Shown here in pieces: positions 1 to 7,923 of a stretch of DNA of 14,408 nt. The stretch is from CBDULQ01 sp965368115. Its GTDB lineage: Bacteria > Pseudomonadota > Gammaproteobacteria > SZUA-229. The notes beneath the pieces were generated by a model. It saw only the letters and a program-made list of their open reading frames with translations, ran no database searches and was not told where the DNA came from. Each line of letters starts with the position of its first letter. The first letter of the stretch is position 1. The stretch is from contig CBDULQ010000080.1 of assembly GCA_965368115.1 (NCBI GenBank), positions 1 through 14,408 of the forward strand. Reading direction: 5' to 3'. Position numbers and translations under genes: made by a program.

Positions 1-31
1 GGTTAAATCTATTTAAAAATTTTTTCTGCCC

Positions 32-688
32 TTATTGCAGCAGGCCGTCCAGTCGCTCCAGGTCGTTGATCACCTTCCAGCTACCACCGCCGTCGACGAC
101 GCGTTTTTCCCAGTGGTCGACACGTTTCATATAGTCGCGGGGGTCGATGTTATCGGACGCCAGCTTGGTCACGTTCAGTGCCACCACCTTGATATCGCCG
201 AAAGTAATGGGGAAATCGCGCACCTGGCCCTTCTTGATGTCTTCTTCCAGGTCCGAGAACACGAGGATGTATTTATGACCGGCGCCGGTTTCGTTCAGAT
301 ACTCGATGGCCTGCAACATACCGCCGGTGATATCCGTATAGGAACTGCCCTTCACTTCGGAGGCAAATTTGTCCACCGACTCCAGGAAGGCACGTTTTTC
401 CGCATTCGCCTTGGACGGACGCAAATCGAAGGTAATGCGGGCGATGATATCTTTCTCGCTGAAGCTGCCGCTGTCGATGCGCGCCAGTGCCAGCGAATCG
501 CCTGAAGTCAGGGTACCCAGCAGGTACTTGACGATACCCTGAGCTTTTTCGATCTGCTGGGTATAGGTGCCGGAGGTATCCAGCAGCATATACACGGCAC
601 GGGTTTGTGGTTTCGATTCGGAACAGGCACTCAGTGCCACACTCAACATCACTGTTAGAACAACAATCAGTTTATTCATTATTTCCAT
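32..688 (-). CDS. VWA-domain lipoprotein, uncharacterised
   Basis: This is a 218-residue predicted lipoprotein. The N-terminus is a short hydrophobic signal segment ending in the lipobox L-S-A-C (Cys22), followed by Ser, which in gammaproteobacteria fits outer-membrane sorting. The rest resembles one von Willebrand A domain: a hydrophobic strand leads into the metal-site motif D37-T-S-G-T (a DxSxT variant of DxSxS), then S-Y-T-D-I-T-G-G near residues 116-123, then L-V-F-S-D-L-E-E-D as the third metal-site loop. VWA domains usually bind protein partners through a divalent metal. The start overlaps the stop of the upstream gene by one base (TAATG), so translation is probably coupled. An in-frame ATG at 679 gives the more typical signal start M-N-K-L and may be the true start; a GGAG lies 2 bases before the first ATG and 11 before the second. 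The partner and function are unknown to me. Confidence 0.85.
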   Translation of the reverse strand: MEIMNKLIVVLTVMLSVALSACSESKPQTRAVYMLLDTSGTYTQQIEKAQGIVKYLLGTLTSGDSLALARIDSGSFSEKDIIARITFDLRPSKANAEKRAFLESVDKFASEVKGSSYTDITGGMLQAIEYLNETGAGHKYILVFSDLEEDIKKGQVRDFPITFGDIKVVALNVTKLASDNIDPRDYMKRVDHWEKRVVDGGGSWKVINDLERLDGLLQ

Positions 689-2193
689 TACTCCGCTGCA
701 GTGTCGACCAGAGAGACTACACCGCTTTCGTCTTTGTTAGCCGCCGACTTTTTTTTACTGCTGCCGGATCTGGCTGCACTGGATACCGCGGTATCCGCCA
801 CGGGCGGTGAACGACCGTCACGCACCATCTGTTCGATCTTGAGCGGCAGAAAGATCACCAGGTCATACAGATTGATGATCAGCCGCGCAATGCCATTGGT
901 GATGTTCGCCAGCAGGCGAATGCTGAACGACAATGTGTGTAACAACCAGACCAGCACCAGCCCCATTACCGTGCGCGCCGAATGAATGAAGGATTCCAGC
1001 GGAATCGCCACAAAGGTCAGCGCAAACGGCAGGATGAAACCCATCACCATCATGCCCACGGATGGAATCCAGCTCAGCTGCGGCTCGTCGACTTCGACGC
1101 CGGCCAGCATCTGGCTCAGTGCCGCACGATCCGCCGCCAGCATGTCTCGCATGTAAGCCAGCGACGCTTCGATGGTGGCGAACACCAGCAGGAAGGTGAA
1201 GGTGACGATCACAATCACCTTGCGCTGTTTGTCTTCCAGTGAGCTGATCACCGGGAACAAGCGGGTTACACCCAGCGCTTCCATCAGAAACAGGCCCAGC
1301 GAGACTTCGATCGCGATAATGAACAAGGCCGCCACATCAGATGCACGCACCGAACCGATGTAACTGGCGGCACCCACCATTTCCGACATCGGCAGAGCGA
1401 CCAGCTGGTAGTTCACATAACCGCCGACAATGGCGATGAACAGCACCAGGCCGGAAATGAAAAACTGCGTCATGCTGGATGACGACAGCATGCGTTCCGC
1501 GTAATCGCTTTTCGCGAGGATTTTTTCGTAACGCTCCATCTGCTCGTCGATGACGTTAGAGCGGTGTTCCAGGCCGGTGATTTTCTTGTCGACACTGGTC
1601 AGGATCTTGGTCAGCGAACGCCAGTAGGGCATCATCTTTTTCAGCAGATTGTGGCGCTGTTTATTGGACTGGCGATATTCCTCCACACTCTTGTCCATGG
1701 ACTTTTTCAGAGTACCGTGGATATCGCCGAGAATTTTTGACACCACCGGCGAGCCGTTGTCGGAAATTTCCGCCACCGCTTCCACCGCCTTGATCCACTC
1801 CGGAGGCTGCGGCGGCACTTCACCGGATTTCACATAATCCTCGTCGATACGGGTAATCTGTTCTTTCAGGTCGCGTTGTAACGAGGGATAACCGCTCAAA
1901 TCACGACTGACCAGGGCTTCCACGCGCTGGAATTCACGTTCGATTTCACGCTCGGTCGCTTCGCGGCCCGCCGCCAGCAACACTTCCCGATTTCGGCGGA
2001 TCAGCCGTTGTTCGCCCAGCATCACCGAACGCGCCATCAGTCGCAGTGCGTTGCGAACACTGCGAAACAGCGCCAGCAGGGCCTGATGCGCGGGTCGACG
2101 CCCGGCATACATGAAGACCATCAACAGCGCCACCCAGACGAGAATCGACAGAGCGGGCTGTTCCGGCCAGATAATCCAGAAATTGGACGTCAT
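688..2193 (-). CDS. Multi-pass inner-membrane protein with long cytoplasmic helical region, unknown function
   Basis: This 501-residue membrane protein belongs to no family I recognise. One transmembrane helix lies at about residues 13-30. A long charged, helix-rich and probably coiled-coil region follows at about 35-240. A cluster of hydrophobic segments comes next, near 243-263, 287-306, 325-345, 375-398 and 408-452. The C-terminal tail (about 460-501) is Ser/Lys/Ala-rich and probably disordered. The start is well supported: GGAGG (plus-strand 2200-2204) sits 6 bases before ATG. It is the first gene of a two-gene operon; its TAA stop overlaps the ATG of the VWA lipoprotein. An integral membrane protein next to a VWA lipoprotein suggests a shared envelope complex, but that rests on gene order alone. 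No catalytic motif is visible. Confidence 0.85.
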   Translation of the reverse strand: MTSNFWIIWPEQPALSILVWVALLMVFMYAGRRPAHQALLALFRSVRNALRLMARSVMLGEQRLIRRNREVLLAAGREATEREIEREFQRVEALVSRDLSGYPSLQRDLKEQITRIDEDYVKSGEVPPQPPEWIKAVEAVAEISDNGSPVVSKILGDIHGTLKKSMDKSVEEYRQSNKQRHNLLKKMMPYWRSLTKILTSVDKKITGLEHRSNVIDEQMERYEKILAKSDYAERMLSSSSMTQFFISGLVLFIAIVGGYVNYQLVALPMSEMVGAASYIGSVRASDVAALFIIAIEVSLGLFLMEALGVTRLFPVISSLEDKQRKVIVIVTFTFLLVFATIEASLAYMRDMLAADRAALSQMLAGVEVDEPQLSWIPSVGMMVMGFILPFALTFVAIPLESFIHSARTVMGLVLVWLLHTLSFSIRLLANITNGIARLIINLYDLVIFLPLKIEQMVRDGRSPPVADTAVSSAARSGSSKKKSAANKDESGVVSLVDTAAE

Positions 2194-2204
2194 CTAACGC
2201 CTCC

Positions 2205-2438
2205 ATTAATCATTGGGGGAAAATCCATAAGCTTTTATTCTAGTTCATATTCGATATCCGGCTCTAATCTACCGTTTCGCCGTAACGGGGAACTGTGACT
2301 TCAGCCACGTTTCCCTGTCCCGCGGTCGGGCGCAACGGCTACAATGTGAAGCCGATCAGTTGTTTGTCCCGGCGCAAAGTCTGACAGGACAGGGGGACTA
2401 CAATAAAAAGATAAACAACAACGAATCAAGGGCCAGGC
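2205..2438. promoter_or_regulatory. Divergent intergenic region with weak candidate promoters
   Basis: These 234 bp separate the minus-strand membrane-protein operon from plus-strand pap, so both transcripts must start here or further out. For pap the best -10 candidate is TACAAT at 2399-2404, with no recognisable -35 at normal spacing. For the minus-strand operon the best -10 is TAGAAT (plus-strand 2237-2242), also without a convincing -35. A small inverted repeat CCGTT/AACGG lies near 2271-2287. No clear operator or terminator is visible. Confidence 0.3.
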
Positions 2439-3902
2439 ATGTTCGAATCCGCTGAACTGGGGCAGAAAATCAGCAAACAGGCGTTCGCCGAACTGGAACC
2501 GGAGCTGCGCTATCGGCTTCTGCAGGCGCAGCATGCGGTACAGAGCGCCGGTATTCCGGTGATCGTACTGGTGGCCGGTGTCGAAGGCTCGGATCGCAGC
2601 AGCGTGGTCAAACGCCTCAACAAATGGCTGGACCCGCGCTATACGCGCACCTACGCATTCTGGGACGAAACCGATGAAGAACGTCAGCGACCGCTGTTCT
2701 GGCGTTTCTGGCGCTGCATGCCGCAGCGTGGTGAGATCGCCATCATGTTCGGGTCCTGGTACACCCATCCCATTGTCGATCGCGCCTTCGACAAGGTCGA
2801 CGACAACGGCCTGCGCGTGGCCATGGAACAGATCAACACCCACGAGCGCATGCTGGTGGCGGATCAGCACATTGTCATCAAGCTCTGGTTCCACATCGAC
2901 CGCGACACCCAGCAGGACCGGCTCAAACACATGACCCGCTTCGCCAAGAGCCCCACTGCGGAGCTGTTCAGCAAATTCTCGGAAAACTATGATCACTTCG
3001 TATCGGTATCGGAACAGGCGATTCGCGCCACCGACACCATCGAGGCGCCCTGGCACATCATCCCCGCCGGCAACAAGCGTTACCGCGACGTGCGTGTCGC
3101 GGAGACCCTGATCAGCATGCTGGAAGCCGGGCTGAAACGCCACGCCGCCGGGGAACCGGCACCGCTGCACCTGTTCAGCCACAGCCATGAACCCACCCTG
3201 CTGGATTCCCTGGACCTGAAACAACGCATCGCCCCGGAGGAATATTCCGGGCAGCTGTCGGCACAGCAGAAGCAGCTGTCGAAACTGATCTGGAAGGCCC
3301 ATGAAAAGGATCGCACGGTGATCTGCCTGTTCGAGGGCTGGGATGCCGCCGGCAAGGGCGGCGCCATTCGCCGGGTGACTTCGGCCATCGACGCGCGCCT
3401 GTACAAGGTGATTTCCATCGCCGCGCCCAGCGACGAAGAGCTGGCGCATCATTATCTATGGCGTTTCTGGCGCCATATTCCACGCGACGGCTATGTCACC
3501 ATTTACGATCGATCATGGTATGGTCGGGTGCTGGTGGAACGGGTGGAAAAGTTTGCATCACCCAACGAATGGCAACGCGCCTACCATGAAATCAATGCCT
3601 TCGAGCAGCAACTGCGCGATCATGGCATCATCCTGTTCAAATTCTGGCTGCACATTTCACGGGATGAACAGCTAAGCCGCTTCCAGGAGCGCGAACAGAC
3701 CCCCTGGAAACAGCACAAGATCACCGACGAAGACTGGCGCAACCGGGACCGCTGGGGACAGTACGAAGAAGCGGTGCAGGACATGATCACCCGTACCGGC
3801 ACCTCCACCAACCCCTGGTCGCTGGTCGCCGCCAACGACAAGAAATTCGGCCGCATCCAGGTCCTGCAAACCCTGGTCGACGGTCTGCAAAAAGAACTGT
3901 AA
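2439..3902 (+). CDS. pap: Polyphosphate:AMP phosphotransferase (two fused PPK2 domains)
   Basis: This class II PPK2 enzyme transfers phosphate from polyphosphate to AMP, giving ADP that adenylate kinase can turn into ATP. The 487-residue length and two tandem PPK2 domains match the Pseudomonas/Acinetobacter-type PAP. The C-terminal domain (about 265-487) carries the full active-site set: Walker A G300-W-D-A-A-G-K-G307, the partner motif Y-D357-R358-S-W-Y-G-R near 356-363, and the lid segment R-N-R-D-R-W at 434-439. The N-terminal domain (about 15-235) keeps the fold markers F-W-R-F-W-R at 88-92 and G-S-W-Y but has a degenerate P-loop, G-V-E-G-S-D-R-S-S, without the A-A-G-K core. It is therefore probably structural, as reported for the family. 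AAGGG (2428-2432) lies 6 bases before the ATG. ppk1 follows after 28 bp, almost certainly in the same transcript. Confidence 0.95.
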   Translation: MFESAELGQKISKQAFAELEPELRYRLLQAQHAVQSAGIPVIVLVAGVEGSDRSSVVKRLNKWLDPRYTRTYAFWDETDEERQRPLFWRFWRCMPQRGEIAIMFGSWYTHPIVDRAFDKVDDNGLRVAMEQINTHERMLVADQHIVIKLWFHIDRDTQQDRLKHMTRFAKSPTAELFSKFSENYDHFVSVSEQAIRATDTIEAPWHIIPAGNKRYRDVRVAETLISMLEAGLKRHAAGEPAPLHLFSHSHEPTLLDSLDLKQRIAPEEYSGQLSAQQKQLSKLIWKAHEKDRTVICLFEGWDAAGKGGAIRRVTSAIDARLYKVISIAAPSDEELAHHYLWRFWRHIPRDGYVTIYDRSWYGRVLVERVEKFASPNEWQRAYHEINAFEQQLRDHGIILFKFWLHISRDEQLSRFQEREQTPWKQHKITDEDWRNRDRWGQYEEAVQDMITRTGTSTNPWSLVAANDKKFGRIQVLQTLVDGLQKEL

Positions 3903-3930
3903 TAAAACCACAACCGAATGGTCACATAAT

Positions 3931-6090
3931 ATGCCGACGCAAAATCCCGCTACGCCCGGAACCCCGACACGAACAACAACAAAGAAGCGCGCTGCGCCAA
4001 AAAATAAAGCCATGCAGGACATCGACCTCAAACTGCCGGAATACTACATCAATCGCCAGCTCAGTCTGCTCGAATTCAACAGCCGGGTGCTGCAACAGGC
4101 GCGCAACCCCAACGTACCGCTGCTGGAACGACTGCGCTTCCTGTGCATCTTCAGCACCAATATGGACGAATTCTTCGAAATCCGCGTCGCCGGTCTCAAG
4201 CAGAAGCTGGAACTGGGCGCGGTGCAGAACGAGTCGGACAACCGCTCGGCCCAGGAAGTGCTGAAGGAAATCAGCAGCCGCTCCCACGAGCTGGTGGCCG
4301 AGCAATACACCCTGCTCAACCAGTTGCTGGATGAAGAGCTGGTGAACGAGGATATTCGCTTCATTCGCCGTACCGAATGGAACGACTGCATGAACGGCTG
4401 GCTGCAGGAATATTTCAACAACGAACTGCTGCCCATCATCAGCCCCTTCGCCCTGGACCCGGCCCATCCTTTCCCGCGTATTCTCAACAAGAGCCTGCAC
4501 TTCATCGTCTCGCTCAAGGGTAAGGACGCCTTCGGCCGCAACAGCGGCCTGTCGCTGATTCAGATTCCGCGCGCACTGCCACGCATCATTCGCCTGCCCT
4601 CGGACCAGTGCGACTGCGGTCCCAATGATTTCGTGTTCCTGTCGTCGGTGGTCCACGCCTATGTGGAAGAACTGTTCCCGGGCATGAAGGTCACCGGCTG
4701 CTACCAGTTCCGCGTTACCCGCAACTCGGACCTGTATGTGGACGAAGAGGAAATCGACGACCTGCTGCGCGCCGTGGAAGGCGAGCTGGGCTCACGCCGG
4801 TACGGCGATGCGGTACGTCTCGAGGTGGCGGCGGAATGCCCGGAAGACGTATCCCAGTACCTGCTCGACAAATTCGAACTGGAACAGGACGACCTGTACC
4901 GTGTGGACGGACCGGTGAACGTCAACCGGCTGAGTTCGGTGCCGGACATGATCGAACGCCCGGACCTGGTCTACAAGCCCTTCGTTCCCTCCCTGCCCTC
5001 GGCCATGACCACCGGCGCGGATATCTTCGAAGCGATCCGCAAGCAGGATATCCTGCTGCATCATCCCTATGAGTCTTTCGCCCCGGTGGTGGAATTCCTG
5101 CGCCAGGCTGCCAAGGACCCGAATGTGCTGGCCATCAAACAGACCCTGTACCGCACCGGTCCCACCTCGGTGATCGTCGACGCACTGGTCAAGGCGGCGA
5201 AAGCCGGCAAGGAAGTGACCGTGGTCATCGAACTGCGCGCCCGTTTCGACGAGGAAGCGAATATCTCGCTGGCCGCCCGCCTGCAGGAAGCCGGCGCCCA
5301 CGTGGTGTACGGCGTGGTTGGCTACAAGACCCACGCCAAGATGTGCCTGGTCGTGCGCCGTGAATCGCAGAAACTGCGCCAGTATGCCCACATCGGCACC
5401 GGCAACTACCACGCCCGTACCGCTCGCCTGTACACGGATTACGGCCTGTTCACCTCGGGCAAGAAAATCTGTGAAGACATCAACCGGGTGTTCCAGCAGC
5501 TGACCAGCATGGGCAAGACCAAGCCGCATAACAAGATTCTGCAATCGCCCTTCACCCTGCAGGAAGGCATGGAAGCCAAGATCGAGCGTGAGATCGCCCA
5601 CGCTCGTGCCGGCAGCGAAGGTCGTATCATCGTCAAACTCAATTCGCTGGTCGATCCGGCCATGATCCAGGCCCTGTACCGGGCTTCCATGGCGGGCGTC
5701 AAGGTGGATCTCGTGGTGCGCGGCATGTGCTGCCTGCGGCCCGGGGTGCCCGGGGTGTCGGAGAATATCCGTGTGATTTCCATCATCGGTCGTTTCCTGG
5801 AACACGACCGGGTTATGTACTTCAACAATGCGGGGGACGCGGAAGTCTATATCTCCAGTGCCGACTGGATGGAACGCAACCTGTATCGCCGGGTGGAGCT
5901 GTGCGCACCGGTGGAGGATGCGGAGCTGAAGAAACGCATCATCAACGAGCTGGAATACTATTTAATGGATAACAGCCAGGCCTGGCTGCTGAACAGTGAC
6001 GGCAGCTACACCAACCTGCAGCCCAGCGGTGACCAGGAGGCCTTCAGCGCCCAGCAGAAATTCCTCGAAGACCTGGCGGACAGCGCCTGA
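3931..6090 (+). CDS. ppk1: Polyphosphate kinase 1
   Basis: PPK1 reversibly polymerises the gamma-phosphate of ATP into polyphosphate; the enzyme is usually membrane-associated. Family signatures are clear: the N-terminal segment Y-I-N-R-Q-L-S-L-L-E-F-N-S-R-V-L, then F-S-T-N-M-D-E-F-F-E-I-R-V-A, then two phospholipase-D-like C-terminal domains. These hold A-I-K-Q-T-L-Y-R-T-G, Y-K-T-H468-A-K-M (the position of the autophosphorylated histidine), H-I-G-T-G-N-Y-H, and L-E-H625-D-R-V (the second catalytic histidine). With the ATG at 3931 the protein has 719 residues; the first 27 are Thr/Pro/Lys-rich and look unconserved. An in-frame ATG at 4012 would give 692 residues, nearer the 688 of E. coli PPK1, and places the two histidines at 441 and 598, close to E. 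coli 435 and 592. Neither ATG has a strong Shine-Dalgarno sequence, so the start is uncertain. It lies downstream of pap and converges on ppx with 4 bp between stop codons. Confidence 0.96.
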   Translation: MPTQNPATPGTPTRTTTKKRAAPKNKAMQDIDLKLPEYYINRQLSLLEFNSRVLQQARNPNVPLLERLRFLCIFSTNMDEFFEIRVAGLKQKLELGAVQNESDNRSAQEVLKEISSRSHELVAEQYTLLNQLLDEELVNEDIRFIRRTEWNDCMNGWLQEYFNNELLPIISPFALDPAHPFPRILNKSLHFIVSLKGKDAFGRNSGLSLIQIPRALPRIIRLPSDQCDCGPNDFVFLSSVVHAYVEELFPGMKVTGCYQFRVTRNSDLYVDEEEIDDLLRAVEGELGSRRYGDAVRLEVAAECPEDVSQYLLDKFELEQDDLYRVDGPVNVNRLSSVPDMIERPDLVYKPFVPSLPSAMTTGADIFEAIRKQDILLHHPYESFAPVVEFLRQAAKDPNVLAIKQTLYRTGPTSVIVDALVKAAKAGKEVTVVIELRARFDEEANISLAARLQEAGAHVVYGVVGYKTHAKMCLVVRRESQKLRQYAHIGTGNYHARTARLYTDYGLFTSGKKICEDINRVFQQLTSMGKTKPHNKILQSPFTLQEGMEAKIEREIAHARAGSEGRIIVKLNSLVDPAMIQALYRASMAGVKVDLVVRGMCCLRPGVPGVSENIRVISIIGRFLEHDRVMYFNNAGDAEVYISSADWMERNLYRRVELCAPVEDAELKKRIINELEYYLMDNSQAWLLNSDGSYTNLQPSGDQEAFSAQQKFLEDLADSA

Positions 6091-6094
6091 GCCT

Positions 6095-7618
6095 TCAGTC
6101 CGGCGCCGCCTGATTCACGGTCAGGCGGTACTCCAGCGCCGCCAGGTAGTCGGCTTCCTGTTCCAGGTCGTTCAGCGTCAGCGGATGTTGTTCCAGCCAG
6201 TCGGCGGGGATGCGGATGTTCAGCGCCTCGCCGTCCACGTCGATACCGAGCTGCGGTAGCTCCACATTGGCGCGACTGCGATGGAAAATCACCGCCAGCC
6301 GCAGCAACACCACCAGCTTGACCACCGGTGAGGCGCTATTCTGCGCCAGCTGGTTGAACAGCTTACTGCTCAGTTTGCCGCGATGCGCCCTGACCAGCAC
6401 CCCGAGACGGCGTTTTTCCTGCTGGGAGAAGCCGGCCAGATCGGCGTTTTCGATGACGTAAGCACTGTGCTTGTGGTAGCTGGAATGGGCGATATCGAGG
6501 CCGATTTCGTGCGTTTCACAGGCCCATTGCAACAGGCGGCGGGATTCCACCGGATCCAGCCCCCATTGCGACACCACCTGGTCCAGGAAGCCCAGCACCG
6601 TCTGCTGCATGCGCTGGGCGTGGTCGCTATCCGTGTGAAAGCGGCCGGCCAGCTGGCTGATACTCTGGTTGCGGATATCCCGGTTATGACGCCGGCCCAG
6701 CATGTCGTAGAGCAGACCTTCGCGCAGTGCCCCTTCCGACACCTGCATGAAGTCGATACCCAGCGCTTCGAACACCCCGGCCAGTACAATGATACCGCCC
6801 AGGAACACCGGTACCCGGCGTTCGCTCAGCCCACGCAGCTGAATGGCATCGATCTTGTCGAATTTCTGTATCTGTTTGAGGATTTCGCGCAGCGCCTGGT
6901 CACTGACATCGCCACCGGGTTGCACCAGGCCCAGCTCTCGGGCCACCGAGCCGGCGGACTTGTTGGTACCGGAAGCACCGATCACCACATCCCAGCCCTG
7001 GTTACGGAAACTGTTACGCACCGGCTTCATTTTCTGTAACACGGCGATACGTGCCTTGTTGATGCGCTTGCTGGTGATCTTGCCGTCGGGGAAAAATTGC
7101 CGGGTCATGGTCACACAGCCCATCTCCAGGCTCTCCATCATGCGTGGATTGAAGTCGCGGCCGATGATCAGTTCGGTGCTACCGCCGCCGATGTCGATGA
7201 TCAGCTTGTCGCGCTGGTCCGGCTCCAGCAGGTGCACCACGCCCTGATAAACCAGACGGGCTTCCTCAATACCGGAGATGATTTCGATGGGATGGCCGAG
7301 CCGCTCACGCGCCTCACGCAGAAACTGGTCCGCATTACGTGTGTTGCGCCGGGTATTGGTACCCACAGCACTGACGCTGTCCGACGGCAAATCGCGTAAG
7401 CGTTGCCCGAAGCGCTGCAAACAGTCCAGGGCCGCCTGTTCGACGGCGGGGTCCAGATTACCCTTGGCGTCCAGACCGGCGGCCAGACGGACCATTTCAC
7501 GGATTCGATCAAGAATAACCAGCTGGCCTTCGCGTTCCTCGGCGACCACCATGTGAAAACTGTTGGATCCGAGATCAATTGCCGCGATGGTGCTGGTGGA
7601 ACTGGATATATTACTAAT
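6095..7618 (-). CDS. ppx: Exopolyphosphatase (Ppx/GppA family), probable ATT start
   Basis: PPX releases phosphate from the ends of polyphosphate chains, opposing PPK1. Numbered from the start chosen here (507 residues; E. coli PPX has 513), it shows the ASKHA phosphate loop I-D-L-G-S-N-S at 14-20, A-V-G-T-N-T-R-R-N, S-G-I-E-E-A-R-L at 115-122 with the likely catalytic Glu, and the second phosphate loop D-I-G-G-G-S-T-E-L at 142-150. An HD-like C-terminal region follows, with C-E-T-H-E-I-G-L-D-I and H-K-H-S. The length favours Ppx over the same-superfamily GppA. No ATG, GTG or TTG occurs in frame between a GTG at 7720 and the Met after the first phosphate loop. I chose ATT at 7616-7618 because AGGGGA lies 6 bases upstream and a promoter (7644-7672) sits just before it, inside the GTG-started version. 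If the GTG were used, the CDS would be 6095-7720 (541 residues). The identity is firm; the start is inferred. Confidence 0.93.
   Translation of the reverse strand: MSNISSSTSTIAAIDLGSNSFHMVVAEEREGQLVILDRIREMVRLAAGLDAKGNLDPAVEQAALDCLQRFGQRLRDLPSDSVSAVGTNTRRNTRNADQFLREARERLGHPIEIISGIEEARLVYQGVVHLLEPDQRDKLIIDIGGGSTELIIGRDFNPRMMESLEMGCVTMTRQFFPDGKITSKRINKARIAVLQKMKPVRNSFRNQGWDVVIGASGTNKSAGSVARELGLVQPGGDVSDQALREILKQIQKFDKIDAIQLRGLSERRVPVFLGGIIVLAGVFEALGIDFMQVSEGALREGLLYDMLGRRHNRDIRNQSISQLAGRFHTDSDHAQRMQQTVLGFLDQVVSQWGLDPVESRRLLQWACETHEIGLDIAHSSYHKHSAYVIENADLAGFSQQEKRRLGVLVRAHRGKLSSKLFNQLAQNSASPVVKLVVLLRLAVIFHRSRANVELPQLGIDVDGEALNIRIPADWLEQHPLTLNDLEQEADYLAALEYRLTVNQAAPD
6106..6128. repeat. Perfect 8-bp inverted repeat just after ppk1, inside the ppx 3' end
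   Basis: CCGCCTGA (6106-6113) is followed by a 7-base loop and TCAGGCGG (6121-6128), starting 15 bases after the ppk1 stop and lying within the last codons of ppx. It could form a stable hairpin at the 3' end of ppk1 mRNA and help stop or protect the convergent transcripts. No T tract follows on either strand, so it is not a canonical intrinsic terminator. Confidence 0.35.
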
Positions 7619-7630
7619 AATGATTCCCCT
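7616..7630 (-). promoter_or_regulatory. Ribosome binding site and ATT initiation codon of ppx
   Basis: On the minus strand AGGGGA (plus-strand 7625-7630) is a strong Shine-Dalgarno sequence, followed after 6 bases by ATT at 7618-7616. An ATC and another ATT lie between them, too close for normal initiation. This site decides the ppx start because no ATG, GTG or TTG is available. ATT starts are rare; infC of E. coli is the textbook case. Confidence 0.55.
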
Positions 7631-7643
7631 GCGCTTTTCGGGA

Positions 7644-7672
7644 AGTATAAAGCCAGCCTTTGACCGAGTCGA
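7644..7672 (-). promoter_or_regulatory. Sigma-70-type promoter of ppx
   Basis: On the minus strand, -35 TCGACT (plus-strand 7667-7672, 4 of 6 to TTGACA), a 17-bp spacer and -10 TATACT (plus-strand 7644-7649, 5 of 6 to TATAAT). Transcription would begin near 7637, leaving about 19 bases of leader before the ATT start and placing the AGGGGA correctly. A start at GTG 7720 would lie upstream of this promoter. Confidence 0.5.
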
Positions 7673-7705
7673 TGAGCTAGCGCAATGAGCCGACTGTACC
7701 GCAAA

Positions 7706-7721
7706 GGTGCAGCCCTGCACC
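7706..7721. repeat. 16-bp near-perfect palindrome, possible operator
   Basis: GGTGCAG and CTGCACC are perfect inverted arms around a CC centre. The site lies about 34 bp upstream of the ppx -35 and about 200 bp upstream of the sigma-54-type element, a position where an activator or repressor could act. The arms contain TGCACC/GGTGCA, the half-site letters of NtrC boxes, but in the opposite arrangement, so NtrC binding is not implied. Confidence 0.35.
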
Positions 7722-7923
7722 GTTCGGAGTCGCCAGGCGCCGTTATCGGGCGAACGTCAAAAAAATCTCCGCTTCGACTGCCATATTCGAATGACGACAC
7801 GGCAAATTTTCGTCACTCAATCACCCTACGAAACATGGGCATAAAATGCCTTTTCGCCGGTACCTGGCAATAATTCCTTAAAAACAATCGCTTAAAAATT
7901 CTTTAGCACATTTGCAAACTAAT

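Noticed and set aside
1..31. A-tract and T-tract after the VWA lipoprotein gene as a terminator
   Set aside because: Only a 4-bp CTGC/GCAG stem precedes it and the A run comes before the T run; the window ends too soon to judge.
2381..2396. Possible PhoB box upstream of pap
   Set aside because: The CTGTC units on the minus strand repeat every 5 bases, whereas a Pho box needs an 11-base period.
2301..3452. 383-codon open frame antisense to pap
   Set aside because: It lies opposite a certain PAP gene, its translation has no recognisable motif, and such long antisense frames are expected in GC-rich coding sequence.
3918..3929. Three-codon frame (ATG to TAA) just before ppk1
   Set aside because: It is too short to interpret, with no ribosome binding site, and is expected by chance.
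4792..5805. 337-codon open frame antisense to ppk1
   Set aside because: It mirrors highly conserved PPK1 coding sequence and its His/Asp/Gly/Val-rich translation is typical of an antisense shadow.
7838..7854. GGCAT/ATGCC hairpin followed by four T, terminator-like
   Set aside because: The stem is 5 bp, the T run is short, and no plus-strand gene ends upstream to be terminated.
7685..7873. 62-codon plus-strand open frame in the ppx-prkA region
   Set aside because: There is no ribosome binding site, no motif, and it crosses the palindrome and a hairpin in regulatory DNA.
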